DNA from: Isoetes taiwanensis
Taxonomy: Eukaryota; Streptophyta; Lycopodiopsida; Isoetales; Isoetaceae
Direction of reading: 5' to 3'
Assembly: GCA_021234155.1 (NCBI GenBank)
Contig: JAJEKV010000063.1
Location: 248,001 to 312,000, forward strand
Length of the DNA stretch: 64,000 nt
Below, in pieces: positions 33,511-45,680 of this stretch (positions are counted from its first letter, which is position 1; every line of letters starts with the position of its first letter). The notes beneath the pieces are model-generated. The model saw only the letters and a program-made list of their open reading frames with translations, ran no database searches and was not told where the DNA came from. The position numbers were made by a program, and so were the translations under genes.

Positions 33511-33952
33511 ATAATCCACTAATTGTCTAATTACTTTGTTTATCTGCTCTATGTATAAATATGTTATGTGTAAATTCACAATTTTGTGTAAATTCACAAT
33601 ATGTATAGAATATTACCAATGACGGCCATTGGACAGAATACATCAGGAAAAAATAGTTTGCATGCATGGACAAGTTGCATGTGCTTGCAATTTGAAGCTA
33701 ACTGAATAGATTGCGCATCCAATAACTTAGATTTGTATTCTCAAAAAAAGGTCTGAAGCAAGGTAGCTAGCAGGAACTCAAAACTCGAGAGGGATTAAAA
33801 TCCTCCTAATCAAAGAAAGGTGTGTCAACAAAAAACTTAAAAAAAAAGGACTACGCTTTTATTAATCATCGCCAGCTATGCATCGTGAATCAAGGACTCG
33901 TTTTCTCTGCGTAGTTCATGCAGTAAGTTAGTTGCAGCAGAAATAAAGAACA
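33511..33952. other. no gene recognised
   Basis: No supported feature. Confidence 0.4.
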
Positions 33953-34431
33953 TCAAACGAACAACAGCAAATGAAGACACACCTTGTTGGTAGACCAGTT
34001 AACCCTCCCAGAAGTTGGGTCCTTGCAGCAGGCAACCGGAAACACAAAATCACCGTCATCTGGCTCATCCTTGCACTCCTCCTTCACTTTCGCTTTGAAC
34101 CGGTGAAAACTTTGCAGCCACACTTTGCGGATAACTCCTTGACACTTCCGGTTTACCATGGAATGTAGGCAAACAGATTCTTTGCCCACTCCTCGTCAAG
34201 CGTCCCGTGCGGGGATTACGGAAACGTTGGAAACCTTCCGCAGGGGATCCCAATGCATCCTGGCCAAACCTCCCAAAGGTATGGCGACAGAATTGGCGAC
34301 ACCTCTACCGGTCTGCGACTCGAGATGTGCTCTGCCGGACTCTCAAGCTCACACTTCTTGAGAGCCTCCAGAAAACCGAGGTCCATCACGAGGATGCCGT
34401 CGAGTATGGCTATTGGGGGGCAGTCCGCCAT
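33953..34431 (-). pseudogene. unidentified gene remnant
   Basis: On the minus strand, three overlapping frames read MADCPPIAILDGILVMDLGF..., then TLDEEWAKNLFAYIP and FKAKVKEECKDEPDDGDFVF followed by CCKDPTSGRVNWSTNKV. They would join with two frame changes. GC content is higher than in the surroundings. I do not know the family. It may be the 3' part of the minus-strand Ulp1-like gene upstream or a separate element gene. Confidence 0.25.
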
Positions 34432-35347
34432 GCCTGGAACTCAGCAACAAATGATAAGAACATCCATCATTTCGTTTAACAGGCGAACATGATTCTTATT
34501 GAATTATAGAGGAACAGAGGTTGCTGGACCTGATGATGATAAACAGAAAGCTAGCGTCGACGACTGGGAAGCAAGCGCCGACGGGGAAGATCGAAGCGTC
34601 TCACAGGCCAAGGAATTATGACTAAATACGAAGAGGAGGGTGCTGGTCCGGCGGCCGAAGGATGATTCTGTGGAGTGGAATCACCCCCTATGGGCCTAGA
34701 TTTGGCCCTAAATTGTCCATCAGTGTAGGCACCAACGTGGCGCGTTTTTCATATCCCCGTTAAATGCGTCGGTTTGGCGTCCGGCCCGAAATGGGCATTT
34801 GACGTGAAGAAGCAACTAATGCTTGCGGCATGCAATGATGGCGGCGGACATTCCACGACACAGAATCACCAGCTTGTGATTCCACTGGATAGATGACAAC
34901 TTTAGAGATACCACACGAAGGAATCACCAACTTATATTTTCGACCATATGGCTTTTTGTTGGCTAGAAATTATAATTAGGTATAGATTCTCTTTTTTTTA
35001 GTGGTGGTATCTACGGCATATTCCAATATTGAAGTTCAAATTCGAAACAAATATTCCAATTCGCGCTCAAATACATTCAAATTCAAATTCAAATGAATTC
35101 AAATTCGGATACAGTCAGAAATTCAGATTAAACCCAGCAATGCTGGGATTTTTGCTGTTCTATTCACACATAATAAAAGTCAAGGGCCATTGATCCTTAA
35201 ACAGGTCATAGGGCCACCGGTTTCACTCCAATCTTCCTCGGGCAAGTGGAAGGTGCTTCTTCTTTGCTGGACACAGTCTCCCAATTTCTGTAGCATCACT
35301 GCAAACGAGGACCTCGTCTGGTCGATCTCAGCACGCCCAAACCATTT
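34432..35347. other. non-coding flank with GTGATTCC/GGAATCAC motifs
   Basis: No gene is seen. The motif GATTCY...GGAATCAC recurs around 34662-34690 and 34863-34930 and also fills 39110-39870, on the other side of the Ulp1-like remnant. Subterminal repeats of a DNA transposon could look like this, but no terminal inverted repeat was found. Confidence 0.4.
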
Positions 35348-35801
35348 TGTAACGTTCCTAACCGACATGCCCTTAGCCAACTGGGCAAAACCGTCTAGAC
35401 GTTTATGAGTAGTCGCTTCTACCCATTTATGCCGGTGTCTCGGGAACGCCCCACAGGCACATTCAAGGATCGAATACTCAAGCGGTCTACCATGGGCCCG
35501 TTACAATCTCTCCCACTAGAACTATGCTCGTCCTCGAGCATCCAAGGCTATACCATGTCACAATGATTACCAAGTCTTTGCAAATTACCCATGCATATAG
35601 GCACCCATGGAGACTCGAACTCGAGACCTGCTCTGATACCAACTGTAACGTTCCTAACCGACATGCCCTTAGCCAACTGGGAAAAACCGTCTAGACGTTT
35701 ATGAGTAGTCGCTTCTACCCATTTATGCCGGTGTCTCGGGAACGCCCCACAGGCACATTCAAGGATCGAATACTCAAGCGGTCTACCATGGGCCCGTTAC
35801 A
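35348..35801 (-). mobile_element. complete TRIM (miniature LTR retrotransposon)
   Basis: Two 158-bp LTRs (35348-35505 and 35644-35801) differ at a single base. Each runs TGTAACG...CGTTACA, so they start TG and end CA on either strand. The 138-bp interior has, on the minus strand, TGGTATCAGAGC two bases after the 5' LTR (plus 35630-35641), the primer site for initiator tRNA-Met. A purine-rich AGTGGGAGAGAT (plus 35506-35517) precedes the 3' LTR. The flanks are a perfect 5-bp duplication, CATTT (35343-35347 and 35802-35806). There is no coding capacity. Near-identical LTRs indicate recent insertion. Confidence 0.95.
35630..35641 (-). other. primer-binding site of the TRIM
   Basis: The plus strand reads GCTCTGATACCA, the complement of TGGTATCAGAGC, which pairs with the 3' end of initiator tRNA-Met. 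It fixes the element's orientation as minus. Confidence 0.9.
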
Positions 35802-35806
35802 CATTT

Positions 35807-38800
35807 GGAAGTATCCACAACCTGCAACCGGGAAAATTAGCCGGGAGTTCGAATAACATTAGATAAAATTGGACACACAAAATACCCACAGACTGGACTT
35901 TGGTATTGCACAAATCCTGCATGAACCTCTTGATGAAACAAATCGTGTAAATACCACAATCCTGGGTGTTTTCTTGCTGAGGCACCTTCAAAGAGACGCA
36001 GGAGGCATTGTGCAATCTCGAGGACTCGAAATTCCACCTCTTCATAATGTCGGCCACGAATCTATGGCCAAAGGAATCAGAGGAAATAAAAAATGGACCT
36101 GAAAGGGGCAGAAATAAACTCACAAAGTGGCGAAACAGTGCAAGCTCGAGTGCATGCCCGACATTGAATACAAATGCAGCAATACTGGACAAGGAGTCTG
36201 GAGCCTTCGGCATGCCTCGGGCTCTGAAACCAATATGAATAAGCTCCACTGATTGCTGCAAACAATTGCAAAACCGGATTTTAGGTTCAATTGCCTGTGA
36301 ATGAATTTAAAACGGATTCTTTACCTGCTCATGACTGGGAAGTAATAGAACTCGACGTTCTGCATCCGCCAATTCTGCCTGATGAAGGGTTTCGGTAGGA
36401 TTAATTTAGCAAACATATCATATGCACCTGATTGACCTTCCAAACTGTTCTGCAAAAATAGGCCAAAGGCCGCGGGATGCACGAAAACATGCTGGGATCT
36501 TCTGTTTTGGGGAATGGAATGTATCAAGGCCCTGCAGAGAGCAACATAGTCAGCGAATCAAAGCATTGCAATGCTTGGGTAGTGCTTATAACCGTGACTT
36601 ACAGGAGATAGGCACCGACACACTCTTCATTGATTCTGCAATCCACATCATCTCTAGGACCGGGAACTGTCATGAAATCTTGGGCAAAGTTGCCATACAC
36701 CCGAAATTCTGCTGCTGATGATTTCTTGCCCACCTGAATGGCTCTGCTGCATAGTATCAGTGGGTATTTTAATGTGAAGTTACAGGTCCACTTTCTATGT
36801 ACAAGACCTGATTGATAAGAAAATACAGAATTAAAAAAACTGGCTTCCAGCCTATGCATCATGGGGATCTCAATTAAAGTGCCCTCCTCATCGGATTTTG
36901 CTCTGGGATCGGGGAGACCTGCTGATTGAATTGCCTCACGCAAACCCTGAATATAGCTGGATGTTTCAAATACTATGTGGTTAGGGGCTATGCAGTCCTC
37001 TTTTTTTTTTTTTTGCCCCTCTCTTCTTCCTTGGAGTTCTCGGCGAGCTCCTGAGTGGGAGCTTGCTCACTTTCCTGAGAGGGAGGGATGCCAACTCTCC
37101 TTTTGCCTGTGCCAATTCCTTACTGAAATCATCATTGTCTACCTGAGCTTGCTCTCTGGATAATGAAATCTCGGCCCTCATCTCTTCCACTGTCAAACCA
37201 AACCTGCTGGCGATCTTTTTTCTAATTGCTTCCTGTTGGCCCACTTTCGTGGCCAACATACCATTTTGCCGTTTTGCCGTTGTTATTTCCTTAGCCTTCC
37301 GATTTGCTCTTCTAACATTAGCTATTTCCATATATTTGCTTGCTTATTCTCAAAATTTGATTTTCCTATGCCTTCTTAAATCTCTGATTTCTTTTTCCCT
37401 AGTCTATGCAACATATGCCCATAGGATGAGATAATGGAACAATGTTTTTTCAAGCATATTTTCACACGGTGTCCCAAGAATAGACCTCGACCGATTTGGC
37501 TTTCCTTAAAAAGGATAGTCGATCACAATTGTTGGTAAAAAATTAGGTTAAGGGCCAAGATTTCTTGATTCTTGAAGGAACTCGGTGGATTGCTCAAATA
37601 AAAAGGAGGAGACTCAAAGGAAACACTCACGGGTCAGTCAAGCATTTGCATATAGCTTTGTCGAAAATTATTGTATTGTTGTCCTTGAGGCATAAATTCA
37701 AATTTCCAAAATCTATCTTGGTCGTTGTCCATTTCCTTTTGAGATCGTGCATTTCAATGTAATTGTCATGGTGTTAAAGCTTCTACCAGTAAGATTGAGT
37801 GTTGTCGCATTCAATTGTATTGATTTAAGCTGCCAAATCACAGTAGTATGAAATGCCCAATGTTATTCCATTGAGAAGATCCATTTTAGAACTAGTGTCC
37901 AGAACATCATATTTGTCTGATTATTACCTTCTTGCAAGCTTCTATCAAATTTCAAATTCATTTTTCCACATTTGCCAAGACAAGTCCATTTGCTAACGTT
38001 CGTCTGTGCCTATGCCTACCTGCAAGCTTCACATAGTTTAGCACAACAGCTTTAAAATACCAGCAGACTATGCTTTTGTAGAGGCAAAGGCTTGAGCTGT
38101 GCACATAAACAGCTCTGGAGGTCCAGACCACAAGTAGTTATACCTGGGTGTTGATCAAGGTGCAAATCTTGGATCAACACTTCCCTCTTCTGCTCCTCCA
38201 GAGTTTCCTCTACCGTCCGCCTTATCTCCATCTGTTGATTGACCCAAGCAGACCTCATAGCCGGATTAAGAAGTCCGTGCTCAATCTGCTCATCTGCCAT
38301 AGCTTCGGCCCTTTGCTTGGCCCTCACCAAAATTCGCCTAAGATTATGCTGCCAAAGATAATCTTCATCCGCGCTCTGCTCCAGCGTGCACCAATTCAAG
38401 GTTCCTCTTCCTCCTGCTCATTTCTGGAGCAATTGGTTTCCTGCCTCTGGCGAGTGCTGGCAGCTTGTAATCATTGGTCATGGAATGCTTAGCGAGCCTG
38501 TGGATCTCTAGATCCCATTTTTTTGAGTAACTACTGCTGCACGCACCGAATAAACAATACCATCGTCCATCTCCCCGATCCAATTTCCAGTTTGGGATTT
38601 CGTCATCCATGTATCCGGCATCCTCTCCGAAATCTATTTCGGGCTCCTTGCAATCAACTTTTTCTTCTGAATCCTTGCAATCAGCCTTTTCTTTACCTGC
38701 TACCGGAACGGACCTCGGGGATACTGAGGGCTCCGCCCAAAGACCTGGAAATAATTCGGTCGCTCGACTAATAACCTTAGCCTCCACAGATAGAAGATCC

Positions 38801-38972
38801 GCCATGGGACTTGCGCCTCCAACTGGCCCAAAACCTGGAGGAAATTTAGGAGGGGAGTCCACCTCCGAATCGACCAGTTCTTCCGGCAAGGGATTATTGA
38901 CAGGGAAGATGAAAGCCGAGTTAGCAAAAGATTCTGCCTGGAAGTTCTCATTAACTGATGTTTCTCGGCTTT
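35807..38972 (-). pseudogene. Ulp1-type cysteine protease-like gene with C2H2 finger, broken or multi-exon
   Basis: Minus-strand segments in order: an acidic N-terminal part with SPPKFPPGFGPV and a finger CLFGACSSSYSKKWDLEIHRL (C-x4-C-x12-H-x4-H, about 38550); a helical stretch (38399-38052); a basic coiled-coil-like part ending RKKRGAKKKKRG (37331-36981); two further blocks (36943-36599, 36527-36321); and the protease end with ISSDSFGHRF and VPQQENTQDCGIYTICFIKR (about 35900-36080). The QDCG block and the Asp before it fit the Ulp1/SENP (C48) active site. The His box was not located. Several frame changes separate the blocks; some may be introns. Ulp1-like genes are often carried by plant DNA transposons. 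A TRIM sits immediately downstream. Confidence 0.5.
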
Positions 38973-39385
38973 AATCTATCTGAACAGAGAGTTGCGATAA
39001 GAAAGGGATAAGAATTCGAGCAGCGAGAACGAGGCTTTAAATCCAAGCTCGAGATAGAATTCTGGTAAAACACAGAGAGAAAAAGGGATTTTTTGGCGCT
39101 AAAGTTTGTGATTCCTTCGGACAGGATCACTATCCTTTACGGGTTGACGTGGCATGCGGTGATACGGTAATGACTCTGCAATCATTCCCAATCGCCGATA
39201 GCGATTAGGTCGGCTAATAATGGCCGGCGTCCGACATTGAATTCAAAAGTTCCTTCGAAAGCTGGGCCCTGAATTTAAATAGGCTTTTTATATAAAATAG
39301 CAACGGATATCCCATGCCGACGTGGCATGGACGGCCTGGATGCGTCCTTCAGTGGCGGTGATTCCATCCCGTTGATTCACGGTAT
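38973..39385. other. upstream flank of the Ulp1-like gene
   Basis: No exon is recognised. GTGATTCC-type motifs begin at about 39110 and lead into the minisatellite. Confidence 0.4.
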
Positions 39386-39640
39386 GGTGATTCCGCCGGA
39401 AGGATTTACATTTCGGTGATTCCGCCGGGTGAAATTGTATCTTGGTGATTCCACTGGACGGAATTGTATTTTGGTGATTCCACCGGACGGAATTTATATT
39501 TTGGTGATTCTGCCGGACAGAATTTACTAGTGTTGTCTGCTGGATGGAATTCACCCGTGGTGATTCCGTCTGGTGGAATTGCAAATCGGTGATTCCGCCC
39601 GGCGGAATAGTTCACGTGGTGATTCCGCCTGGCGGGATAT
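39386..39640. repeat. 29-30-bp minisatellite, about 8 units
   Basis: The units begin GGTGATTCCGCCGGACGGAA and vary between copies. The core GATTCCGNCCGG...CGGAAT is itself an imperfect palindrome. One spacing is doubled near 39510-39560. The minus-strand frames rich in Asn-His-Ser-Pro come from this repeat. Confidence 0.85.
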
Positions 39641-42231
39641 CGTGGACAGTATCCCCTCCCGCGGAATCCACCCGTTGTGATTCCGTGAGGAGGTATAAAA
39701 TGGACGGCCAGGATTTAACCTGCAGACGGACGGCTGCGATCCATCAGAGAGTACACCTGACTATCAGGTACGGAAAACGGGGCCTCCGGAACGGATAACG
39801 TTCCCGGAGGGTCTGTGATTCCGCGGGAAAGTATTCACCGCGATGGAATCACCAAAACAAGGGTAAGAATATTTTCACCCATTCTTGGGCATATCTGTTG
39901 TCACACTAGGGATGCCCTAAACGTAGGCAGGCGATCAAATTTTGGTCGAGGAATAAGGTCCGCCTAGGATCCTGGATGCATCAAAGGTCAGCATGAAAAT
40001 ACGCCCTAACAAATAGATTTCTTGGAAGCTAGAACAGTTGCATTTGAAGTGAGTCCCTCCCAATTCTCTCTCGAATTTATTCTGATGAAAGGAAAATTCT
40101 GTTTCCAACTCCAACATAGATGATTTTTCTCCAATTCAGGCAAGAACATGCAACATTTTCCTGGTTTCCTTGCAAATTTATATCTAATACCATGTTTACA
40201 TTCTCACTCCGTGTCTGCTTTTTGCAGGTGTGATTTCACCCTTATGAGGTGCAGATGTGATTTCACCCTTATTAGGCTTTAAAATTCTAAATCCACGGTT
40301 TTCTTTATCTTTTAGTGGGGCTGAAAATCACTTCATTTAAGTGCAGCAGTTGATAAGAAACACCAAGATCGAATTTTCACCTAAGCAAATGCATCGGTGG
40401 TACCAGTTCCCTCATTTTGTTTGGAAACTGATAGGCAGAGGGCGCAGCATTCACATCCCTAGCCTAAGTTAACTAGCAGAATAGCAGGCTTGAAGCAAAG
40501 GATAGGAAGGAAAGATTAGGTCCTTAAAGGTATCTTCTATTATATTGTATCTTGTGTGGAAAACAATTGTTATCTAGTCTAGAAGGAAATTTGTCTTAAT
40601 GGTGCATAACTTACCTCACATTGTTATGTGTGCCTACTAAGTAACTCTGCAAGGGCTATTTATTTGGCATGGCCATATAGATATTTGTCTCAAAATTATT
40701 CATTTTTACTTGGTAGATATAAATTTATTATGAAAATGAAGTCCAGCCATCACCATTGTTGTTTTAGTGTAATTTTGTTTACTATGACTTTCTATATTAA
40801 CGATTTTATTTTTTTTGCATAATCAACATAGTCCTCAATATATACATACATTAAGTCGGGCATTCAGAATTATGGTTTTTGATATCTCTGTTTGAGACTT
40901 TAATCTAAGTCATGGAGATGTAACATTTTTATGCGGCAATGAAACAATTGCTATTTGACAAGCTGGAAGCACTTACATGAAATCCAAGGACATTGTACTG
41001 CTCTATGATGTTCTTGTGTTCCTATTGCAAGTAATTCATGCATGCAAAAAATCATGCACAAAATCATGCATGCCATCCCACAAAATATGCATTAGCCATT
41101 TTTAACTTTTTCTTATTCTACATGAAGTGCAATGTTCGCCCCATATCACCTCAGCTTTGGAGACCCTATGTAACTTCATCAAACACCCAATGTTGACGTA
41201 ATCAAAGTTGAAGAACATGACAATGCTTAAGTGGAAATAGATAAGACCAATATATATCCCATATAGGACCTTTTTATGAAATCACAAACTTCTTAATTGA
41301 CAAACAACAATCAGAACAACATTTGCACCTAAGAACTTGCATCATTGTTGAGAAGTTTCAAATATGTAGGTAATTGGAGACATATATGAAGCGAAGTTTG
41401 TATTAATGCAGAGATTGACTAGCTATGAGATCAATAGAAGCGAATAACTTAATATTAAAAGAAAAGGTTACAAGCTTTGTGATAACTATCTATGGCCAGC
41501 GTAGTCTCATCTCTGCATATTGTATCTCTATAATACTAGCTTATGATGCATGATGCCCTGCAATTGATAAAGTTGGTTGTGGCATTAGCTTTAGATAAAT
41601 TATGACCAATGCTTCTATTTAAAATACCTTCAAGAGCTCATCTCATTCCAATTGTTTATGCTGCATCCATGTTCCTAGGCAACTATTCTTGGTATGGGGT
41701 ACACCAGACTCGGCTATTGCAATCTTACTATACATTTGAGAGTTTGACCATGAGATTCAGAGATGATCATGGCAAATAAACTCATGTGAGGTAGACGTCT
41801 GCCATTCACCTACCCTGTGAGAAGTATTTTTGATGTTGTCCTCCTACTGTTTGAGACATCTAATTATCCACATGCATTATCTCAACACATATGACCATCA
41901 TAAAGATTTGTAACTTCGCTCTTAAACCTAATTTTCAGAAATCTGCTGAAACTTTGTTGATCAGACGTGGCCATAGAGCATTAGAAAGTAATAAATCAGC
42001 AAAAACAGTCGCCTCTAGAGGCACTACTTCGCTGGACCCTGATGAGGTCCTCAAGACTAGAGTTGGAATGATCAAGTCCATGCTTCCTAGGCACTAGGAT
42101 CCTCCTCTAGACAATGAGAGGTAGAATGAGACCTAAACTTTACAGCTACACAAAGTTCTTCAACTTATTGGGCCAAGTTTTCAAGTGGGAAGTTCTGCAA
42201 AAGATAGTCAACGGTGTTTGCCGCCTGCATT
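39641..42231. other. no gene recognised
   Basis: A short direct repeat GATTTCACCCTTAT occurs near 40231 and 40258. The frame 41891-42097 (68 codons) is basic but has no recognisable relatives. Nothing else is supported. Confidence 0.45.
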
Positions 42232-42313
42232 ACGTAACCTTTCATCTCCACAATTTCTTTATAGGGACTTGCACGTAACCTTTCATCTCCACAATTTCTT
42301 TATAGGGACTTGC
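42232..42313. repeat. 41-bp perfect tandem duplication
   Basis: Units 42232-42272 and 42273-42313 are identical (ACGTAACCTTTCATCTCCAC...). It lies at the start of the LRR remnant, where TTATAGGGACTTGC could encode part of an LRR. Confidence 0.85.
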
Positions 42314-42850
42314 GTAATCTTACAGGAGCAGTGTCTGATGAGCTTGGAAGGTTGAAGAACTTGAAGGTTTTGTTCTTTATTAACAACTTTCATAGTGGCA
42401 CCATTCCAAGTACCTGAAGAGCTTGGAAGATTGAAGAAATTGAAGCTTTTATCCTTTAATAACAACTTTCATGGTGGCACCATTCCAAGAGCTCTTGTCA
42501 ACTGCATTGTACTTGTCAACTGCATTGTACTTGTGCAACTTTTTTGATAAACAACCATTTTAAAGGATCCATACCTCCCCAACTTCGGCAGCTAGAAAGT
42601 CTAAAATATCTGTTTCTTCTGAATGAATAAGCTTACAGGCAGTATTCCAAGTTCACTAGCTAATTGCTCTTCCCTTTAGCTGCCTACAGGCCTGAGGGTA
42701 AAATCCCAAGTTTGTTAGCAAACTGCACTTCCATGAATGGCTTCACTTTGTCCAACAATTATTTTAAAGGACCAATACCTCTTGAGATTAAGGAAAATGC
42801 AATAAACTTTCAACAATCTTTGGAATTTTATGTTATAGGAGATGTCCTTG
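42310..42850 (+). pseudogene. leucine-rich-repeat (receptor kinase type) remnant
   Basis: Translated pieces LRNLTGAVSDELGRLKNLKV, INNHFKGSIPPQLRQLESLK, GKIPSLLANCTSMNGFTLSN and NYFKGPIPLEI follow the plant extracellular LRR pattern (LxxLxxLxLxxNxFxGxIP). They lie in different frames with stops between, so the gene is dead. A repeat of the GRLKNLK segment at 42405-42480 shows internal duplication. No kinase domain follows. Confidence 0.7.
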
Positions 42851-42947
42851 TCAAGATTCCTGTGTTCTTGCAAAGTTCTTTATATAGAAGGATATGTAAC
42901 AAACATCATATTGTAAGTCCTATCATGTAGAACCAAACAGGATAACA

Positions 42948-43029
42948 ATATAAAATATAAGATCTAATGCCTATGCACATGCTGTTGTATATAAAATATA
43001 AGATCTAATGCCCATGCACATGCTGTTGT
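42948..43029. repeat. 41-bp tandem duplication
   Basis: Units 42948-42988 and 42989-43029 differ at one position (TGCCTATG versus TGCCCATG). Confidence 0.85.
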
Positions 43030-44817
43030 AATACAGTGCTATGATTTTTGTATCTTGCAGGACCTGCAAATAATAGAGAATGAAATCATGTTTTACAAGA
43101 ATTTTCAGAGACAAAAGTAAAGCATAGCTTAAAGGAACTTGAAGTCTGAAGGCCAATGACGTGCAACAAGAAAGCACATATGATTTGTCACATAGGACGT
43201 GGTTACAGGCTTCAGAATGCAATGCACCAAACAATCGAACTGGTAGATTGCATCAGGTGCTAAGATGGGCTACTGGATCCTTGAGATATTTTCTTTTCTT
43301 GCAATAATGCGCTGCTTGGTAGCTATAGATTGAAATTTCTGCCAAATGTTACATTCTTTCACCCTCACATCCAACGGTACAATGAAGAAGATGAATTTGC
43401 GATCTCTGCTTGGTGAAATGGACTTTTCTGATTATCCTACCCTTAACACTTACAGTGACCAATCTTATTGCCATTCCAGTAAGTGTTGCAAGGACCATTT
43501 ACAGATCACCACAATGGAGTAAGCTGTTCGATGGTGTATTTTTCAGTTTTTGGGTCCTTGTTCATCTGTACCATTTTCCAAAGGCCTGATGAAAAGCAGG
43601 GAAAAATGCCCACTATCATTTTTGTGATGGCAGGACTTTCGGCTATCATCAACTCCCCGCTGTGGGTTTTAAAATCGTGAGGCCTAGGAAGCACATATAC
43701 TTTTCTATAAAAGATGTGAAGCACTTATGTTCTATTCTAGGATATGAAGTACCCCAAGACTATGAAGATAATATAACTCATGGAAGGTGCACAGGCCTCC
43801 ACCAAATTTTTTAGATCAAGAAACGATCATACAGAGATTTCTAACAGAATGACTGCGTACAGATTGATATCAGTTGGATAGGAAAAGTCTGGCCGAATCC
43901 TCTATATGATCGTAAGCTTAAGCAATTACCACCATTTGAACAGGGCAAAATAAGATCTATCTCTTCTTATTTGACAGCTCACATTCTTGCCAACATCTAT
44001 AAATAATGTTCAAAGATGAGATCAAAAGGCGGCTTACTTGTAGATAGATGACGCTACCGTGCTGAAGCTTGACAATGCAGATAAGTACAATTGCAAATAT
44101 AATTGCACATTTCCTATCAAATAAACTTACCATGCTACAACTGATTTAAACATAGTTTCAAAATGCAGCTCGCTTCAAAAACGAGTGTATTTCTCTTCTC
44201 ACAAGCTTTACCGCAATTTGCACCTTCTTTGGGCTCTGCATGTGCCTTTTAGTTAGCAACAAAATTAAGTCCCTGGAAATGTTACACCTGGGATTTATTC
44301 ATAAGAACTACGCTAGAACTCTAATGATCAATTGCAACCTCTGAAAGTTCTTGAACACCAAGGAATGAAGCACAAAGTTGACCAAGAAAGCTTCAACCTA
44401 CTGAGATGCCCAGTGGTAATAGCGGAGAGACAAACTTTAATACGAGAAAAAAAGGTATTTGGGCCACATGCTCAGTCTTCTATACTTATTTAGCAACGCA
44501 CTCCATCTTTTTCTTTTCCAGGAAAGATATACAAGATAAACAAAGAGATGAACATAGATCCTTTACCGTCAAACGTCCCCAATAGAAGTTTCTGTACGGG
44601 ATCATGTGTAGGTATTCCCATGGGGTAACATATCATAACAGCACCCTTAATGTTCTGAACAGCCTCTTTCAACATAGATGATGTAAGAGGACCTTATGAA
44701 GCACCTGGTTCTGCTTCAAAGAAATTTCAATGCAGACCTTCCAGACCTTGTACATATGATGATACTGGATAGCTGCATAATGGTGAGAATAATTTGCATA
44801 GGAGACCCCAGGAGACC
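43030..44817. other. no gene recognised
   Basis: Short frames only. The hydrophobic frame at 43483-43680 has no relatives that I can name. Confidence 0.4.
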
Positions 44818-45623
44818 TTATATGATGCTGGTGCCAGGCATACTATATGGTTCCTCATGATCCATGTCAAATTGTATCTGGTCTGGATTATGTTCCTCTG
44901 AGCTTCCTGCCATATCCAGGCAATACTCATCAAATTGCAAGAGGCCCTCATCCACTCTTAACTTAGCAAATATGTAGACTGTCTCCAGTTTACTCTCCGC
45001 CTCGTCATGCCATATAGTTGACAGCTCATCATTTATATGAGAAAGGCAGAGCCCTGCAACTGTAGCTCTTTGTAGAAGTACTGTAGAAAGCATAAGAATC
45101 CAAAAACATGCATTTCTAATCATGGGAAGTTCTTTCCTAAACATTTTAGCATAAAGTCTGAATGCCAAAGCTCAGAAATTGCAAAAATTTTGCAAGCTAT
45201 CGATGCATCAATCTACCACAGGCTCTCCTGTTGTTTAAGTACATCTTCAAGCTAAAATTTTGCATACTCTAATTGACACCCTAGCTACAAAAATGTAAAG
45301 CTTATTGATTCATACCAGTAATAGGTCAGAATCTCAGAATTCAAGGACCAGAGTGGCAGATGGAATTGAATTGCGAAATAGCTGCTAGTGCATCATTACA
45401 TCCCTACGAGCCCCTTTATTTCAAGCTCCCTTTTTTTTTGAGATCTGACATAGCCACGGGAACAAAGAACAAGCAGCATACCCAGTTCACAGATTGCATA
45501 ATGGCCGGTTTTCACACATTGCAAATCCCTAAATATCTTCCCATTTCTACTCCTCTGCGCAGGGCTCAAGTCGAAGGGGCTACGCAGCTGCTCATCTTCC
45601 GACATCGAGCATCCGCGGCACAA
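44818..45623 (-). CDS. candidate unidentified gene, minus strand
   Basis: A possible first exon begins at 45623 (or at the second Met, MSEDEQLRSPFDLSPAQRS) and a possible later exon at about 45065-44818 reads ATVAGLCLSHINDELSTIWH, then YIFAKLRVDEGLLQFDEYCL. Both look protein-like and lie on the same strand as RCL1. I could not prove the splice that joins them and recognise no family. On the opposite strand a 106-codon frame (45360-45680) overlaps; only one of these, or neither, is real. Confidence 0.3.
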
Positions 45624-45680
45624 AGCAAAGCCAGAAAAGAAAAAGTTGTCTCGCAGAAGGTCGAAGAGGAATTTCTTTGA

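Noticed and set aside
32960-33530. Long open frames with pentapeptide repeats
   Set aside because: They arise from a 15-bp minisatellite without stops; there is no start context, domain or flanking exon.
39904-39910. CACTA-type transposon end beside the Ulp1-like unit
   Set aside because: CACTAGGG occurs, but no matching inverted end was found on the other side and the orientation is wrong for an outer terminus.
45360-45680. Plus-strand 106-codon frame
   Set aside because: It overlaps a more plausible minus-strand exon, lacks known similarity, and may be the antisense shadow. Neither is proven.
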